This document shows positions 53,093 to 61,824 of a stretch of 64,000 nucleotides of DNA, piece after piece. The notes beneath the pieces are model-generated. The model did no database searches and had not been told where the DNA came from. It was given only the letters and a program-made list of their open reading frames with translations. The stretch's first letter is position 1; each line of letters opens with the position of its first letter. The position numbers were made by a program, and so were the translations under genes. Source of the DNA: UBA1794 sp031552405 (GTDB lineage: Bacteria > Bacteroidota > Bacteroidia > Bacteroidales > Bacteroidaceae); contig JAVBMN010000014.1 of the NCBI GenBank assembly GCA_031552405.1, positions 1 to 64,000 on the forward strand. The letters run 5' to 3'.

Positions 53093-54487
53093 ATGATGCT
53101 CAGAAAAAGATTAAGTATATTATTGTGTGCCGCAGTTTGTCTTCCGTGCTGGGCACAGCTCAAAGTGTACCCGGAAAGCCTTACCCCGGGTATTCCTCAT
53201 AACGATGACTATACCGTACGCGTACGTGAAAAGGGAGGCGACTGGAAGGATTTGTACGAATACACTGCAGAGGTGGATATGGATAATGTACAGAAAGCTT
53301 CCATGGTACAGTTTGACATGGGCTCGCCCGTAGAAGTCATGGTAAAAAAGAACAATGGTACCATACAAGACGTACAAATCCGCCCACTGGTACACAATAT
53401 CAAGCACATCCAGCAGGGAAACACTATCACCTTTACGCTGGAACAGCCCAAGTATCTGTCGGTAGAGTTTAATGGCGACCGTCTGCACAACCTGCACCTC
53501 TTTGCCAACCCTCTGGAGACAGAAGTACCCAAGCGGGGCGATAAAAATGTGATGTACTTCGGCCCCGGCATACATCGTCCCAACGACCTTCCCGGACTGG
53601 AGATCCACGTGCCCAGCAATACCACCGTATACCTCGCGCCCGGTGCTGTGGTAAAGGCCAAACTCACACTGAACTGTGTAGAGAACGTGCGCGTCATAGG
53701 CCGCGGAATCCTGGATCACCCTCAACGCGGAGTAGAAATCAGAGACAGCAAGAACATAACCATTGACGGGATCACCGTGCTGAACCCCGATCATTACACC
53801 GTATACGGAGGTGCCAGCTCCGAACTCACCATCAAGAACCTCAAAGCCTTCAGCTGCAAGGGTTGGAGTGACGGTATTGACCTCATGTCATGCACTGATG
53901 TAACAATCAATAATGTGTTCCTGCGTAACTCCGACGACTGCCTCGCCTTCTACAACCACCGCTGGAATTACTGGGGAGATACCCGCAATTTCACAGTGGA
54001 AAATGCCGTACTCTGGGCCGATGTAGCTCACCCCATCAACATAGGCGGCCACGGTGACGACGAAAGCGAAAGTGGCGAACTCGTTGAAAACCTCACATTT
54101 CGCAATATCGACATCCTGGAACAAGACGAAGACGACCCCTGTTACCAAGGTTGCATCTCCATCTCCTGCGGCGACAAGAATACTGTACGTAAACTCCTCT
54201 TTGAAGACATCCGTGTGGAAAGCATACAGGAAGGACGCCTGTTCCACCTCACCACCTACTTCAACGAGAAATACAACAAAGCCCCGGGTAACGGCATAGA
54301 AGATATTACCTTCCGTAACATCACCTACAACGGATACGGTGAAAACCCCTCGCTCATCCAAGGATATGACGCCAAGCGAATGACCCAACGCATCACCTTC
54401 GAAAATGTGATGATCAACGGCCAGAAGATGAAAGACATAAAAAGTTTTATAACCAACGATTTCATCAAAGACATCAAGGTAAAGTAA
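53093..54487 (+). CDS. GH28-family polygalacturonase-type hydrolase
   Basis: A 464-residue exported enzyme; MLRKRLSILLCAAVCLPCWAQ is the signal peptide (a second ATG is directly adjacent at 53096). The right-handed beta-helix has the four GH28 signatures: GWSDGIDLM in place of NTDGID (about 259), RNSDDCLAFY with the two Asp (about 280), NIGGHGDDES with the GHG (about 318), and a CISISCG/RKLLFEDI strand area. An N-terminal sandwich (25-150) precedes the helix. GH28 enzymes cleave alpha-1,4-galacturonide or rhamnogalacturonan bonds; the exact pectic bond cannot be told. Terminators flank it on both sides, so it is transcribed alone. Confidence 0.92.
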   Translation: MMLRKRLSILLCAAVCLPCWAQLKVYPESLTPGIPHNDDYTVRVREKGGDWKDLYEYTAEVDMDNVQKASMVQFDMGSPVEVMVKKNNGTIQDVQIRPLVHNIKHIQQGNTITFTLEQPKYLSVEFNGDRLHNLHLFANPLETEVPKRGDKNVMYFGPGIHRPNDLPGLEIHVPSNTTVYLAPGAVVKAKLTLNCVENVRVIGRGILDHPQRGVEIRDSKNITIDGITVLNPDHYTVYGGASSELTIKNLKAFSCKGWSDGIDLMSCTDVTINNVFLRNSDDCLAFYNHRWNYWGDTRNFTVENAVLWADVAHPINIGGHGDDESESGELVENLTFRNIDILEQDEDDPCYQGCISISCGDKNTVRKLLFEDIRVESIQEGRLFHLTTYFNEKYNKAPGNGIEDITFRNITYNGYGENPSLIQGYDAKRMTQRITFENVMINGQKMKDIKSFITNDFIKDIKVK

Positions 54488-54507
54488 TGCAGTAAATAAA
54501 GAACGTT

Positions 54508-54566
54508 CGTCAGGATGTCAGGCATTCTGACGCTCAAAAAAACGGGGATGTTTTGCATCCTCGTTT
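54508..54566 (+). terminator. Two hairpins after the GH28 gene
   Basis: CGTCAGGATG/CATTCTGACG (54508-54532) is a 10-base stem without a T run. AAAACGGGGATG/CATCCTCGTTTT (54539-54566) is a 12-base stem with one G-U pair followed by a T-rich tract and is the likely terminator. Confidence 0.75.
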
Positions 54567-54663
54567 TATTTATAACAATATGATAACCAGCCCTTGTCTA
54601 TTAAGACGGCCTTCTTTCGGGATGTTATATGCATATTTTCTTTCTCTCCTCCCTTCTAAAAAA

Positions 54664-54683
54664 GGAAAGAATCGGTATCTTTA
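54664..54683 (+). promoter_or_regulatory. GH92 promoter sharing sequence with the GH127 promoter
   Basis: GGAAAGAATCGGTATCTTTA contains TATCTTTA (54676-54683), one base off the -7 consensus. Its first 19 bases match 57869-57887 at 18 positions. The ATG follows at 54713. Confidence 0.5.
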
Positions 54684-54712
54684 TCCGCGAAATGATTTAA
54701 ACCTAAACTCCC

Positions 54713-57700
54713 ATGAAACGTTTTATATTGTCTGCCCTTTTCTGTGGATTGTTGGCCACACATACATTTTCACAGCAACACATCATCTGGCAATTAGGCC
54801 AGAATGACGAATCGTCGGCTGAGTTTGCGTTACACCCCAACGGGAAGGGCACATTTATTGCGGCTGGCTATGGAGATGCCGGGAGCTACTTTTATGCCGC
54901 GACAGACCAAGCCTCGGATTTTCCATATATACTACCCGGTCCCACTGTCGACTGGGCGGGAGGAACGTACTGGGCCGGACAATGCAGAATACAATTGCCC
55001 ATCCTGATAAGACTCGATCAGGTAAACCCGGAGGCTGACTATACAATAGACGTCTGCCTGACAGAAGTGGAATATCATTCAAAGGCATTTCTCAGGTTAG
55101 AGGTAAACCAGATAAGCCATGACCAGCCTCTGTTACCAGACACTCGTAAGCTTACATTCAATGTATCACCCCATACACTGAAAGAAGGAATCAATGAAAT
55201 AGCCATACAACTATTCAATGGAAAATCCGTCACCTTTGATGCCATATCCTTAAAAGGCCCTGAAACAACAAAGCTTTCAAAGATAGCAGACGTAGCTGTC
55301 ACATCCTTAAAGATGGCAGACTATGAACTTGAACATCAAAAAGGACGGACACAACCCCTTTGGGTCGAATTCATTTCGCGTACTGATAACCCTGTCACAA
55401 TTCAAGTGAACAAAGACATTATCCATAAGCGGATTGGAAAAGGCAAAACGATCTATGAAATCCCCACAGCCAACCTCAAAAACGGAGATGAGATACAAGT
55501 AAAAATCCATTCAAGGGGAGAAACTGTAGTAGAACAAAAGTTCGTAAGAGCCCCTCATAACCTGCGTAGGACAATTGATTATGTAAATCAGTTTGCCGGC
55601 TCAAGCGGATCGCGCTGGATGATAGGCCCCGGTCCCTGGATGCCTTTTGGGATGGTAAAACTCATGCCGGATAACGAGGACCTGCACTGGAAAGCGGGAT
55701 ATGAATACAACGTGGAGAATATCATGGGATTCAGCCACATCCATGAATGGACCATGGCAGGGCTTTTGATGATGCCCACAAATGGCGACCTTAAAACACA
55801 ACCGGGAACCGAGCAATTCCCGGAAACTGGTTATCGCTCCCGGATCGATAAGAAGACAGAAAAAGCAGAAATAGGATATTACTCCGTACACCTTACAGAC
55901 TATGACATCCGGGCAGAACTGACTGCAACTACCCGGGCGTCTTTGCAACGCTATACGTTCAATGACCCCAGACAAGCCCGTGTTTTGATCGACTTTTTCA
56001 TTCCCGCTGAATACCCGTGGACATTACTGGACCTTGATGTGAAGAAGGTATCAGATACTGAAATAGAAGGATGGACCCTGCATGAGTGTCACTCCACCGG
56101 ATATCATGGAATACAGAAATACAAGCTACATTTTGTAATCCAGTTTGACAAGCCATTCGCCTCCATGAACGGCTGGATACAAGATGCCATATACCCTCAC
56201 ATCAGCCGGCTTGAGAAAAACATAAATGTAGCGGGTAACCCCTGGACCATCAGTCGTGAGAAAAACGAAGTGGGCGATGCCGGAATCTTCCTGAACTTCA
56301 ATCTGGAGAAAGAAGAACAGGTGATGGTACGAACCGGAATTTCTCTGGTAAGCACAGAAAATGCCCGCCTCAACTTACAGGAAGAGATAGAAAACCCGTT
56401 TCAATGGGATTTCAACAAAGTGGTTGAAAACCAGAAAAATGTATGGAATGAACTATTTCAAAGGATAGAGATTACAACAGACGAGTACACACAAAAAGAG
56501 AAGTTCTATACCAACCTGTACCGTTCTATAAGCCCTCGCACGATCTGGAACGACGTGAATGGAGAGTGGATAGACATGAACGGAGAGAAGGCGCAAATAC
56601 AAAAACCGGGAAAGAAGGTCTACGGAGGTGACTCGGCCTGGGGAACACACTGGACATTGGGCCCATTCTACAACCTTCTTTATCCCGAGTACATGTCCAA
56701 CTGGATATATACCTACGAACAATTCTACCGTCGCGGCGGATGGCTTCCCAACGGCAACCCCGGAATGAGATATTTCAGAGTAATGATCGGCAATCCGGCG
56801 CTTCCTTTAATCGTATCCGGCTACCAACACGGGATACGCGATTTCGACACCCAGCTTATGTATGAAGCTCTGATACACCAGCAAACTGCCACAATGATAA
56901 ACTATCCCGGGGGAGGCCAGGTGGGAAATGAAAGTTACCCCGATTATATAACCAAAGGATATGTGCCTTTATACAACGACCTCTGGAACGCGGACTCTCC
57001 GCATTATCAATCATACGTATCAAACACAATGGAATACGCCTATCAGGATTATTGCGCCTCCCAATATTTCAAGGCTCTGAACAAACCTGACGATTACCAG
57101 ACCTTCAAAAAACGCTCTGACAACTGGAGAAATATATTCGACCCTTCCACCAGCTATGTTCGTCCCCGGCATCCGAACGGAGAATGGATTCAACACACAG
57201 ACCCCTACCATGCCCCGGGATTCTGCGAAGGAAGCGCATGGCAATTTACCTGGTATGTACCGCATAATGTAAAAGGACTCATTGACTTGTTGGGAGAGCG
57301 CACTTTCATAGACAGACTCAACGAAGGATTTGAAGGATCCCAAAAGGTACACTTCAATGCCTTGGGAGACAATATGAATGCCTACCCTATCAATCATGGA
57401 AACGAAACAAACATGCAGGCGGCCTACCTGTTTAACTATACCCACGAACCTTGGCATACCCAAAAATGGGTGCGTGCCCTACAAGAGCAATATTACGGAA
57501 CAGGCCCCCGGGATGCCTATCCCGGCGATGAAGATCAAGGTCAAATGAGTTCGTGGTATATTTTAAGCAGTATAGGACTCTTTCAAATGGATGGCGGATG
57601 CAGCGTTAACCCGTCATTCACCTTGGGAAGCCCCCGTTTCGATAAAGTGGAAATAACACTTGACAAGAACTACCATTCCGGAAAAAAGCTTATTATAGAA

Positions 57701-57856
57701 GCAGTGAACGCATCCAAAGAAAATTGCTACATTCAATCTGCTACATTTAATAACAAGCCTCTTAAAGAGCCATTTATCGAATGGAATAAACTAAAAAACG
57801 GAGGCAAGCTCCGGTATATAATGGGAGACAGACCCAATACAAATGTCTTTAAATAA
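54713..57856 (+). CDS. GH92-family alpha-mannosidase
   Basis: A 1047-residue exported enzyme with a signal peptide ending near HTFSQQ (22). An extra N-terminal domain of about 280 residues precedes the standard GH92 fold, which starts near FAGSSGSRWMIGPGPWMPFGMVKLMPDNE. Conserved segments are FSHIHEWTM, FFIPAEYPWTLLDLDVKK, GDSAWGTHWTLGPFYNLLYPEYMSNW (about 642), PGFCEGSAWQFTWYVPHNVKGLI, HGNETNMQAAYLFNYTHEPWHTQKWVR and GDEDQGQMSSWYILSSIGLFQMDGG (about 937) with the base Asp. GH92 enzymes are calcium-dependent inverting exo-alpha-mannosidases. A mannose linkage is unusual beside pectin-type enzymes, so the target may be a glycoprotein or the specificity may differ. Confidence 0.93.
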   Translation: MKRFILSALFCGLLATHTFSQQHIIWQLGQNDESSAEFALHPNGKGTFIAAGYGDAGSYFYAATDQASDFPYILPGPTVDWAGGTYWAGQCRIQLPILIRLDQVNPEADYTIDVCLTEVEYHSKAFLRLEVNQISHDQPLLPDTRKLTFNVSPHTLKEGINEIAIQLFNGKSVTFDAISLKGPETTKLSKIADVAVTSLKMADYELEHQKGRTQPLWVEFISRTDNPVTIQVNKDIIHKRIGKGKTIYEIPTANLKNGDEIQVKIHSRGETVVEQKFVRAPHNLRRTIDYVNQFAGSSGSRWMIGPGPWMPFGMVKLMPDNEDLHWKAGYEYNVENIMGFSHIHEWTMAGLLMMPTNGDLKTQPGTEQFPETGYRSRIDKKTEKAEIGYYSVHLTDYDIRAELTATTRASLQRYTFNDPRQARVLIDFFIPAEYPWTLLDLDVKKVSDTEIEGWTLHECHSTGYHGIQKYKLHFVIQFDKPFASMNGWIQDAIYPHISRLEKNINVAGNPWTISREKNEVGDAGIFLNFNLEKEEQVMVRTGISLVSTENARLNLQEEIENPFQWDFNKVVENQKNVWNELFQRIEITTDEYTQKEKFYTNLYRSISPRTIWNDVNGEWIDMNGEKAQIQKPGKKVYGGDSAWGTHWTLGPFYNLLYPEYMSNWIYTYEQFYRRGGWLPNGNPGMRYFRVMIGNPALPLIVSGYQHGIRDFDTQLMYEALIHQQTATMINYPGGGQVGNESYPDYITKGYVPLYNDLWNADSPHYQSYVSNTMEYAYQDYCASQYFKALNKPDDYQTFKKRSDNWRNIFDPSTSYVRPRHPNGEWIQHTDPYHAPGFCEGSAWQFTWYVPHNVKGLIDLLGERTFIDRLNEGFEGSQKVHFNALGDNMNAYPINHGNETNMQAAYLFNYTHEPWHTQKWVRALQEQYYGTGPRDAYPGDEDQGQMSSWYILSSIGLFQMDGGCSVNPSFTLGSPRFDKVEITLDKNYHSGKKLIIEAVNASKENCYIQSATFNNKPLKEPFIEWNKLKNGGKLRYIMGDRPNTNVFK

Positions 57857-57868
57857 ACTGAAAAACCG

Positions 57869-57888
57869 GGAAAGATTCGGTATCTTTG
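57869..57888 (+). promoter_or_regulatory. Promoter of the plus-strand GH127 gene
   Basis: GGAAAGATTCGGTATCTTTG contains a perfect TATCTTTG at 57881-57888, 27 bases before the ATG at 57916. It repeats the GH92 promoter at 54664-54682 with one difference in 19. Confidence 0.6.
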
Positions 57889-57915
57889 CGCTCGAAACCA
57901 GAAAAACATCCTAAT

Positions 57916-60294
57916 ATGAGAAAGTTACAAGTGGGTGTTCTCGCCATTCTATGTGCCGGAACACAACTTTTTACCGGCAATGCTTCAGCGCAGTTGCCCA
58001 CCAAAATCAGTTCTTTTCCACTCCATGAAGTACGCCTGCTGGACAGCCCCTTCAAACATGCGGAAGACCTGGACGTCCAGTATCTCTTAGGCCTCAGCGC
58101 GGATCGCCTGCTGGCCCCCTACCTCAAAGAAGCCGGACTCAAGCCGAAAGCTCCCAACTACCCCAACTGGGAAAGTACCGGGCTGGACGGACACATCGGC
58201 GGGCACTACCTCTCCGCCCTCTCACTCATGTACGCCGCCACCGGCAACCACCAGATCAAGGAACGCCTGGATTATGTGCTGTCCGAACTGAAAAAGTGCC
58301 AGGATGCCGCAGGTGACGGATACCTGTGCGGTGTGCCCGAAGGAAAAGCCATGTGGCAAGACATAGCCGCCGGAAAGATACAAGCCGGAGGCTTCGACCT
58401 GAACAAGAAATGGGTACCCCTGTATAACATCCATAAGATCTACGCCGGACTGCGCGATGCCTACCTGCAGGCCGGAAGCAAAGAAGCCCGCGATATGCTC
58501 ATTAAGCTGACCGACTGGGCCATTCGTCTGGTGAGCAACCTCAGCGAGGCCCAGATCCAGGACATGCTGCGCAGCGAACACGGCGGACTGAACGAGGTCT
58601 TTGCCGACGTAGCCGCCATTACCGGCAATAAGAAGTATTTGGAACTGGCCCGCCAGTTCTCCCACCAGGTAATCCTCAACCCGCTGTTGGAACAGAAAGA
58701 CGTACTGAACGGTATGCACGCCAATACCCAGATCCCGAAAGTAATAGGCTTTGAACGCGTGGCCGAGGTGGAAGGCAACCAAGACTGGTACCGCGCCTCT
58801 GCCTATTTCTGGGAAACCGTAGTGAAGAACCGCTCCGTAAGCATTGGCGGTAACAGCGCCTTTGAGCATTTTCATCCGGCCGACAACTTTACCCGCATGA
58901 TAGAGGGTACGCAAGGTCCCGAAACCTGCAACACCTACAATATGCTGCGCCTCACAAAGATGCTGTATCAGGTGAGTGGTGACGAGAGCTACATGGAATT
59001 CTACGAACGGGCGCTGTACAACCACATTCTCTCCACCATTGACCCGGTGCAGGGTGGTTTCGTGTACTTCACCCCCATGCGTTCCGGGCACTACCGCGTG
59101 TACTCGCAGCCGCAAACCAGCTTCTGGTGTTGTGTGGGATCCGGCATTGAGAACCATGCCAAATACGGAGAAATGATCTACGCCCACAGCAGAAAAGATG
59201 TATATGTAAACCTCTTCATCCCCTCACGCTTGCAATGGAAGGAAGGCAAGCTGGAGCTGATCCAGGAAAACACCTTCCCCGAGAGCCCCTCTACCGAGCT
59301 GACTGTAAACCCGCATAAACAAAGCGCCTTCACCCTGTACCTCCGCTATCCGGAGTGGGTAAAGAACGGGGAGATAAAGGTAACCATCAACGGCCAGCTG
59401 CAAACCGTAACCGGCCGTCCCGGCAGCTACATCGCCCTGAACCGTGAGTGGAAGAAAGGAGATAAAGTACGCATGGAAATGCCTATGCACCTGATGCTGA
59501 ACCAACTGCCCGACCAGTCGGCCTCTTACTCCATCCAATATGGCCCCATCGTGCTGGCTGCCCGTACCGGTACGGAAGACCTCATCGGTCTTTTTGCTGA
59601 CGACAGCCGCGGCGGACACGTGGCTAACGGCCGTCAGATCCCCCTGCAGGAAATGCCCGTCATCGTAGGTACCCCGGAGGAAATTCTCACCGCCGTAGCA
59701 CCCGTTCCCGGCAAACCGCTCACCTTCACCCTCAGTGGTCTGAAACCGGAAAAGTACGAAACGATGGAACTGATCCCCTTCTATCGCCTGCATGAATCGC
59801 GCTACATGATCTACTGGTCACTTATCTCTCCCGCCGAGTATCAGGAGAAGCAGGAGCAACTCGCTGCCCGCGAACGCGAGCGCGCTGCCTTGGAAGCCAT
59901 AACAAACGACTATATCATCTGCGGCGAACAGCAGCCCGAGTCCGACCATTTCATCCAGTCGGAAGGCTCCCGGACAGGTATTACGCAGAACATACACTGG
60001 CGTGAAAGCCGCAACTGGTTCAGCTACCAGATGAAGAGCAAGGAAAAGAACGCCACCCGCCTCTTGTTCACCTACTGCGCCAAGGAATCCGCAGGCCGCA
60101 GCTTTATCATCCTCGCAGGCGGTAAGAAGATTGCCGAGGTGGCCATTCCCAAGGATGCCAAGGATGATTTCGCCACCTACACCTGTGCCATCCCCCAGGA
60201 TCTGGGCAAGGAGAAACAACTGGAGATCCGCTTCGAAGCCGCCCCCGACTCCCGCACTGCACGCATCTGCGAGATAAGGCTGCTGTCCGAATAA
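57916..60294 (+). CDS. GH127-family beta-L-arabinofuranosidase-type enzyme
   Basis: A 792-residue exported enzyme from the ATG at 57916; the frame is open ten codons upstream, but that part includes the promoter. A signal peptide ends near GNASAQ (26). The barrel shows GLDGHIGGHYLSALS (about 89), QGPETCNTYN with Glu336 and Cys338, and WCCVGSGIENH with Cys405-Cys406, matching the HypBA1 active site. After a DUF4986-like part, QQPESDHF leads into one C-terminal beta-sandwich ending at the C-terminus. The minus-strand GH127 has two such sandwiches plus a tail. Codon use is more GC-rich than in neighbours. It ends the plus-strand half of the glycan region. Confidence 0.93.
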   Translation: MRKLQVGVLAILCAGTQLFTGNASAQLPTKISSFPLHEVRLLDSPFKHAEDLDVQYLLGLSADRLLAPYLKEAGLKPKAPNYPNWESTGLDGHIGGHYLSALSLMYAATGNHQIKERLDYVLSELKKCQDAAGDGYLCGVPEGKAMWQDIAAGKIQAGGFDLNKKWVPLYNIHKIYAGLRDAYLQAGSKEARDMLIKLTDWAIRLVSNLSEAQIQDMLRSEHGGLNEVFADVAAITGNKKYLELARQFSHQVILNPLLEQKDVLNGMHANTQIPKVIGFERVAEVEGNQDWYRASAYFWETVVKNRSVSIGGNSAFEHFHPADNFTRMIEGTQGPETCNTYNMLRLTKMLYQVSGDESYMEFYERALYNHILSTIDPVQGGFVYFTPMRSGHYRVYSQPQTSFWCCVGSGIENHAKYGEMIYAHSRKDVYVNLFIPSRLQWKEGKLELIQENTFPESPSTELTVNPHKQSAFTLYLRYPEWVKNGEIKVTINGQLQTVTGRPGSYIALNREWKKGDKVRMEMPMHLMLNQLPDQSASYSIQYGPIVLAARTGTEDLIGLFADDSRGGHVANGRQIPLQEMPVIVGTPEEILTAVAPVPGKPLTFTLSGLKPEKYETMELIPFYRLHESRYMIYWSLISPAEYQEKQEQLAARERERAALEAITNDYIICGEQQPESDHFIQSEGSRTGITQNIHWRESRNWFSYQMKSKEKNATRLLFTYCAKESAGRSFIILAGGKKIAEVAIPKDAKDDFATYTCAIPQDLGKEKQLEIRFEAAPDSRTARICEIRLLSE

Positions 60295-60369
60295 CACCAT
60301 CCCACCTATCACTCAAGCGGGTGCCCGTCCTAAAAGGCAGGCACCCGCTTGGTGCATTAATACAATCTC

Positions 60370-60506
60370 CTTCCACGTTCCACTGATCTTCTGAAACGCC
60401 TTGTAGCAAAGACTTTCAGAGGTGGAACGTTGTTTATCGAACGTTCCACAAGAGCTGTTTTTGTGGAGGGACGCTTCAAAATGAGGGGAAAAGTGGAACG
60501 TGGAAG
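60370..60506. repeat. Dispersed palindromic repeat, module A (copy 4)
   Basis: CTTCCACGTTCCAC (60370-60383) and GTGGAACGTGGAAG (60493-60506) are exact complements enclosing about 110 bases, within which GTGGAACGTT (60422) and AACGTTCCAC (60440) form a further inverted pair. GTGGAACGTGGA is shared with 1173 and 20162. It starts 76 bases after the GH127 stop. Confidence 0.75.
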
Positions 60507-60529
60507 CACAAGTTTCGCATCGTGAATCT

Positions 60530-60587
60530 CAGGCCTGCGTTTTAAAAAGCCAGGCCTGTTCTTTGAGAAACTCAGGCCTGGCTTTTT
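60530..60587. repeat. Dispersed palindromic repeat, module C (copy 4, three CAGGCCTG)
   Basis: CAGGCCTG occurs at 60530, 60551 and 60573 (spacing 21 and 22). The last two sit in a perfect 15-base hairpin, AAAAAGCCAGGCCTG (60544-60558) against 60573-60587, with a 14-base loop. Confidence 0.78.
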
Positions 60588-60594
60588 GAAACTC

Positions 60595-60687
60595 AGCGCA
60601 CCAGATTTCGTGCGCACGAAGCAACTATCTGGTGCGCTCCAGTTAAAAGATTGGTGCGCACGAATTACAGAACTCGTGCGCACCAAT
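60595..60687. repeat. Dispersed palindromic repeat, module B (copy 4)
   Basis: AGCGCACCAGAT (60595-60606) and ATCTGGTGCGCT (60627-60638) are exact complements enclosing the 14-base palindrome TTCGTGCGCACGAA (60607-60620). ATTGGTGCGCACGA (60650-60663) and its complement (60674-60687) form a further 14-base hairpin. The remaining bases to the aldo-keto reductase stop (60688-60741) show no gene. Confidence 0.75.
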
Positions 60688-60741
60688 TTTCGAGGACTTC
60701 AGGCTTCCTAATTGTCTTGTTTTCATCTTGTTCTTTATCTT

Positions 60742-61587
60742 TTAAAATGTGGCATTACTCAGCCTATTCACCATTTCTGGGTCACGATGGTCAAAGAACA
60801 GACTTTTCCCTGTATCAAGGGTGGCAATCAGGGCCATATCCTCGGGGGAAAGCTCAAAGTCGAACACATTCAGGTTTTCCACGATACGCTCTTTACGCAC
60901 CGACTTGGGAATCACCACCACATCCCGTTGAATGATCCACCGAAGTACAACCTGTGCCACCGATTTCCCATATTTCCCGGCCAGTGTTACCAACTTTTCA
61001 TTCTCGAAGAGATGGTTACGACCTTCGGCGAAAGGTCCCCATGACTCAGTCTGTACCCCATTGGCAGAAAGAAAGCGGGTAGTTTCAGTCTGTTGACAGA
61101 AGGGGTGAAGCTCTATCTGATTCACCGCCGGAGCAATCTCCTGATGACAGATAAAGTCCATCACCCGGTCGGGCTGAAAGTTACTGATACCGATGGCGCG
61201 AATTTTACCCGCTTTGTATAACTCCTCCATGGCCCGCCATGCCCCATACACATCCCCGTAAGGCTGATGAATCAGGTAGAGGTCCAGGTACTCAAGCCCC
61301 AAACGCTCCAGCGATGCATGGAATGCCTTTTTCGCAGGCTCATACCCGGCATCCTGAACCCACAGTTTGGTAGTAATGAAAAGCTCTTCGCGCGCCACCC
61401 CACTACGCTGTATGGCTCTGCCCACCGCTTCTTCATTTTGATACATGGCGGCCGTATCAATCAGTCGGTAACCTGCCTCAATCGCATCATATACACATTG
61501 TTCACACAAGGCAACATCAGTAATCTGATACACGCCAAATCCTAAAACCGGCATTTCAATGCCATTGTTCAGTCGTACGGTTTTCAT
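60742..61587 (-). CDS. Aldo/keto reductase
   Basis: A 281-residue cytoplasmic NADPH-dependent oxidoreductase. The TIM barrel shows NGIEMPVLGFGVYQI (8-22), GYRLIDTAAMYQNEEAVGRAI with the catalytic Asp and Tyr (about 40-60), FITTKLWVQDAG with the Lys, LDLYLIHQPYGD with the His, RAIGISNFQPDRV, and the cofactor site VVIPKSVRKERIVENLNVFDFELS near 230-250. It resembles the 2,5-diketo-gluconate reductase-like group; the physiological carbonyl substrate is unknown. It is monocistronic with a recognisable promoter. Confidence 0.93.
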   Translation of the reverse strand: MKTVRLNNGIEMPVLGFGVYQITDVALCEQCVYDAIEAGYRLIDTAAMYQNEEAVGRAIQRSGVAREELFITTKLWVQDAGYEPAKKAFHASLERLGLEYLDLYLIHQPYGDVYGAWRAMEELYKAGKIRAIGISNFQPDRVMDFICHQEIAPAVNQIELHPFCQQTETTRFLSANGVQTESWGPFAEGRNHLFENEKLVTLAGKYGKSVAQVVLRWIIQRDVVVIPKSVRKERIVENLNVFDFELSPEDMALIATLDTGKSLFFDHRDPEMVNRLSNATF

Positions 61588-61625
61588 ATTTCTACTTATT
61601 TATGATTGAATTTCTTCTTACAGAA

Positions 61626-61659
61626 CAAAAGTAGGCAGAATAAAGATCATAGAAACAAA
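61626..61659 (-). promoter_or_regulatory. Promoter of the aldo/keto reductase gene
   Basis: CAAAAGTA at 61626-61633 (minus TACTTTTG) is an exact -7 element and CAAA at 61656-61659 (minus TTTG) a -33 box, 22 bases apart as in the SusCD operon promoter. The leader is about 35 bases. Confidence 0.6.
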
Positions 61660-61759
61660 ACTTTTTACGGTTTGTTATATACGAATTACGGATCATACAC
61701 AAAAAGCATGTAAAAGGAACAAAAATGATGTTTCAATATATATGTATGTAATGGTAACG

Positions 61760-61799
61760 AAAAAAAAATCGGTAGTGAGGACTAGTCCCCACTACCGAT
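61760..61799 (-). terminator. Intrinsic terminator of the right-edge gene
   Basis: ATCGGTAGTGAGG pairs with CCCCACTACCGAT (61768-61799) with one G-U pair, and the minus strand continues into a run of eight or more T. It lies 25 bases beyond the stop codon at 61825. Confidence 0.88.
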
Positions 61800-61824
61800 C
61801 TACATATTTGGCTATTCCGAATTC

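Noticed and set aside
58222..59187. Long minus-strand open frame (321 codons) opposite the second GH127 gene
   Set aside because: It is the mirror of GC-rich codons in a certain GH127 gene whose active-site motifs are intact; the translated product is low in recognisable motifs and has no promoter.
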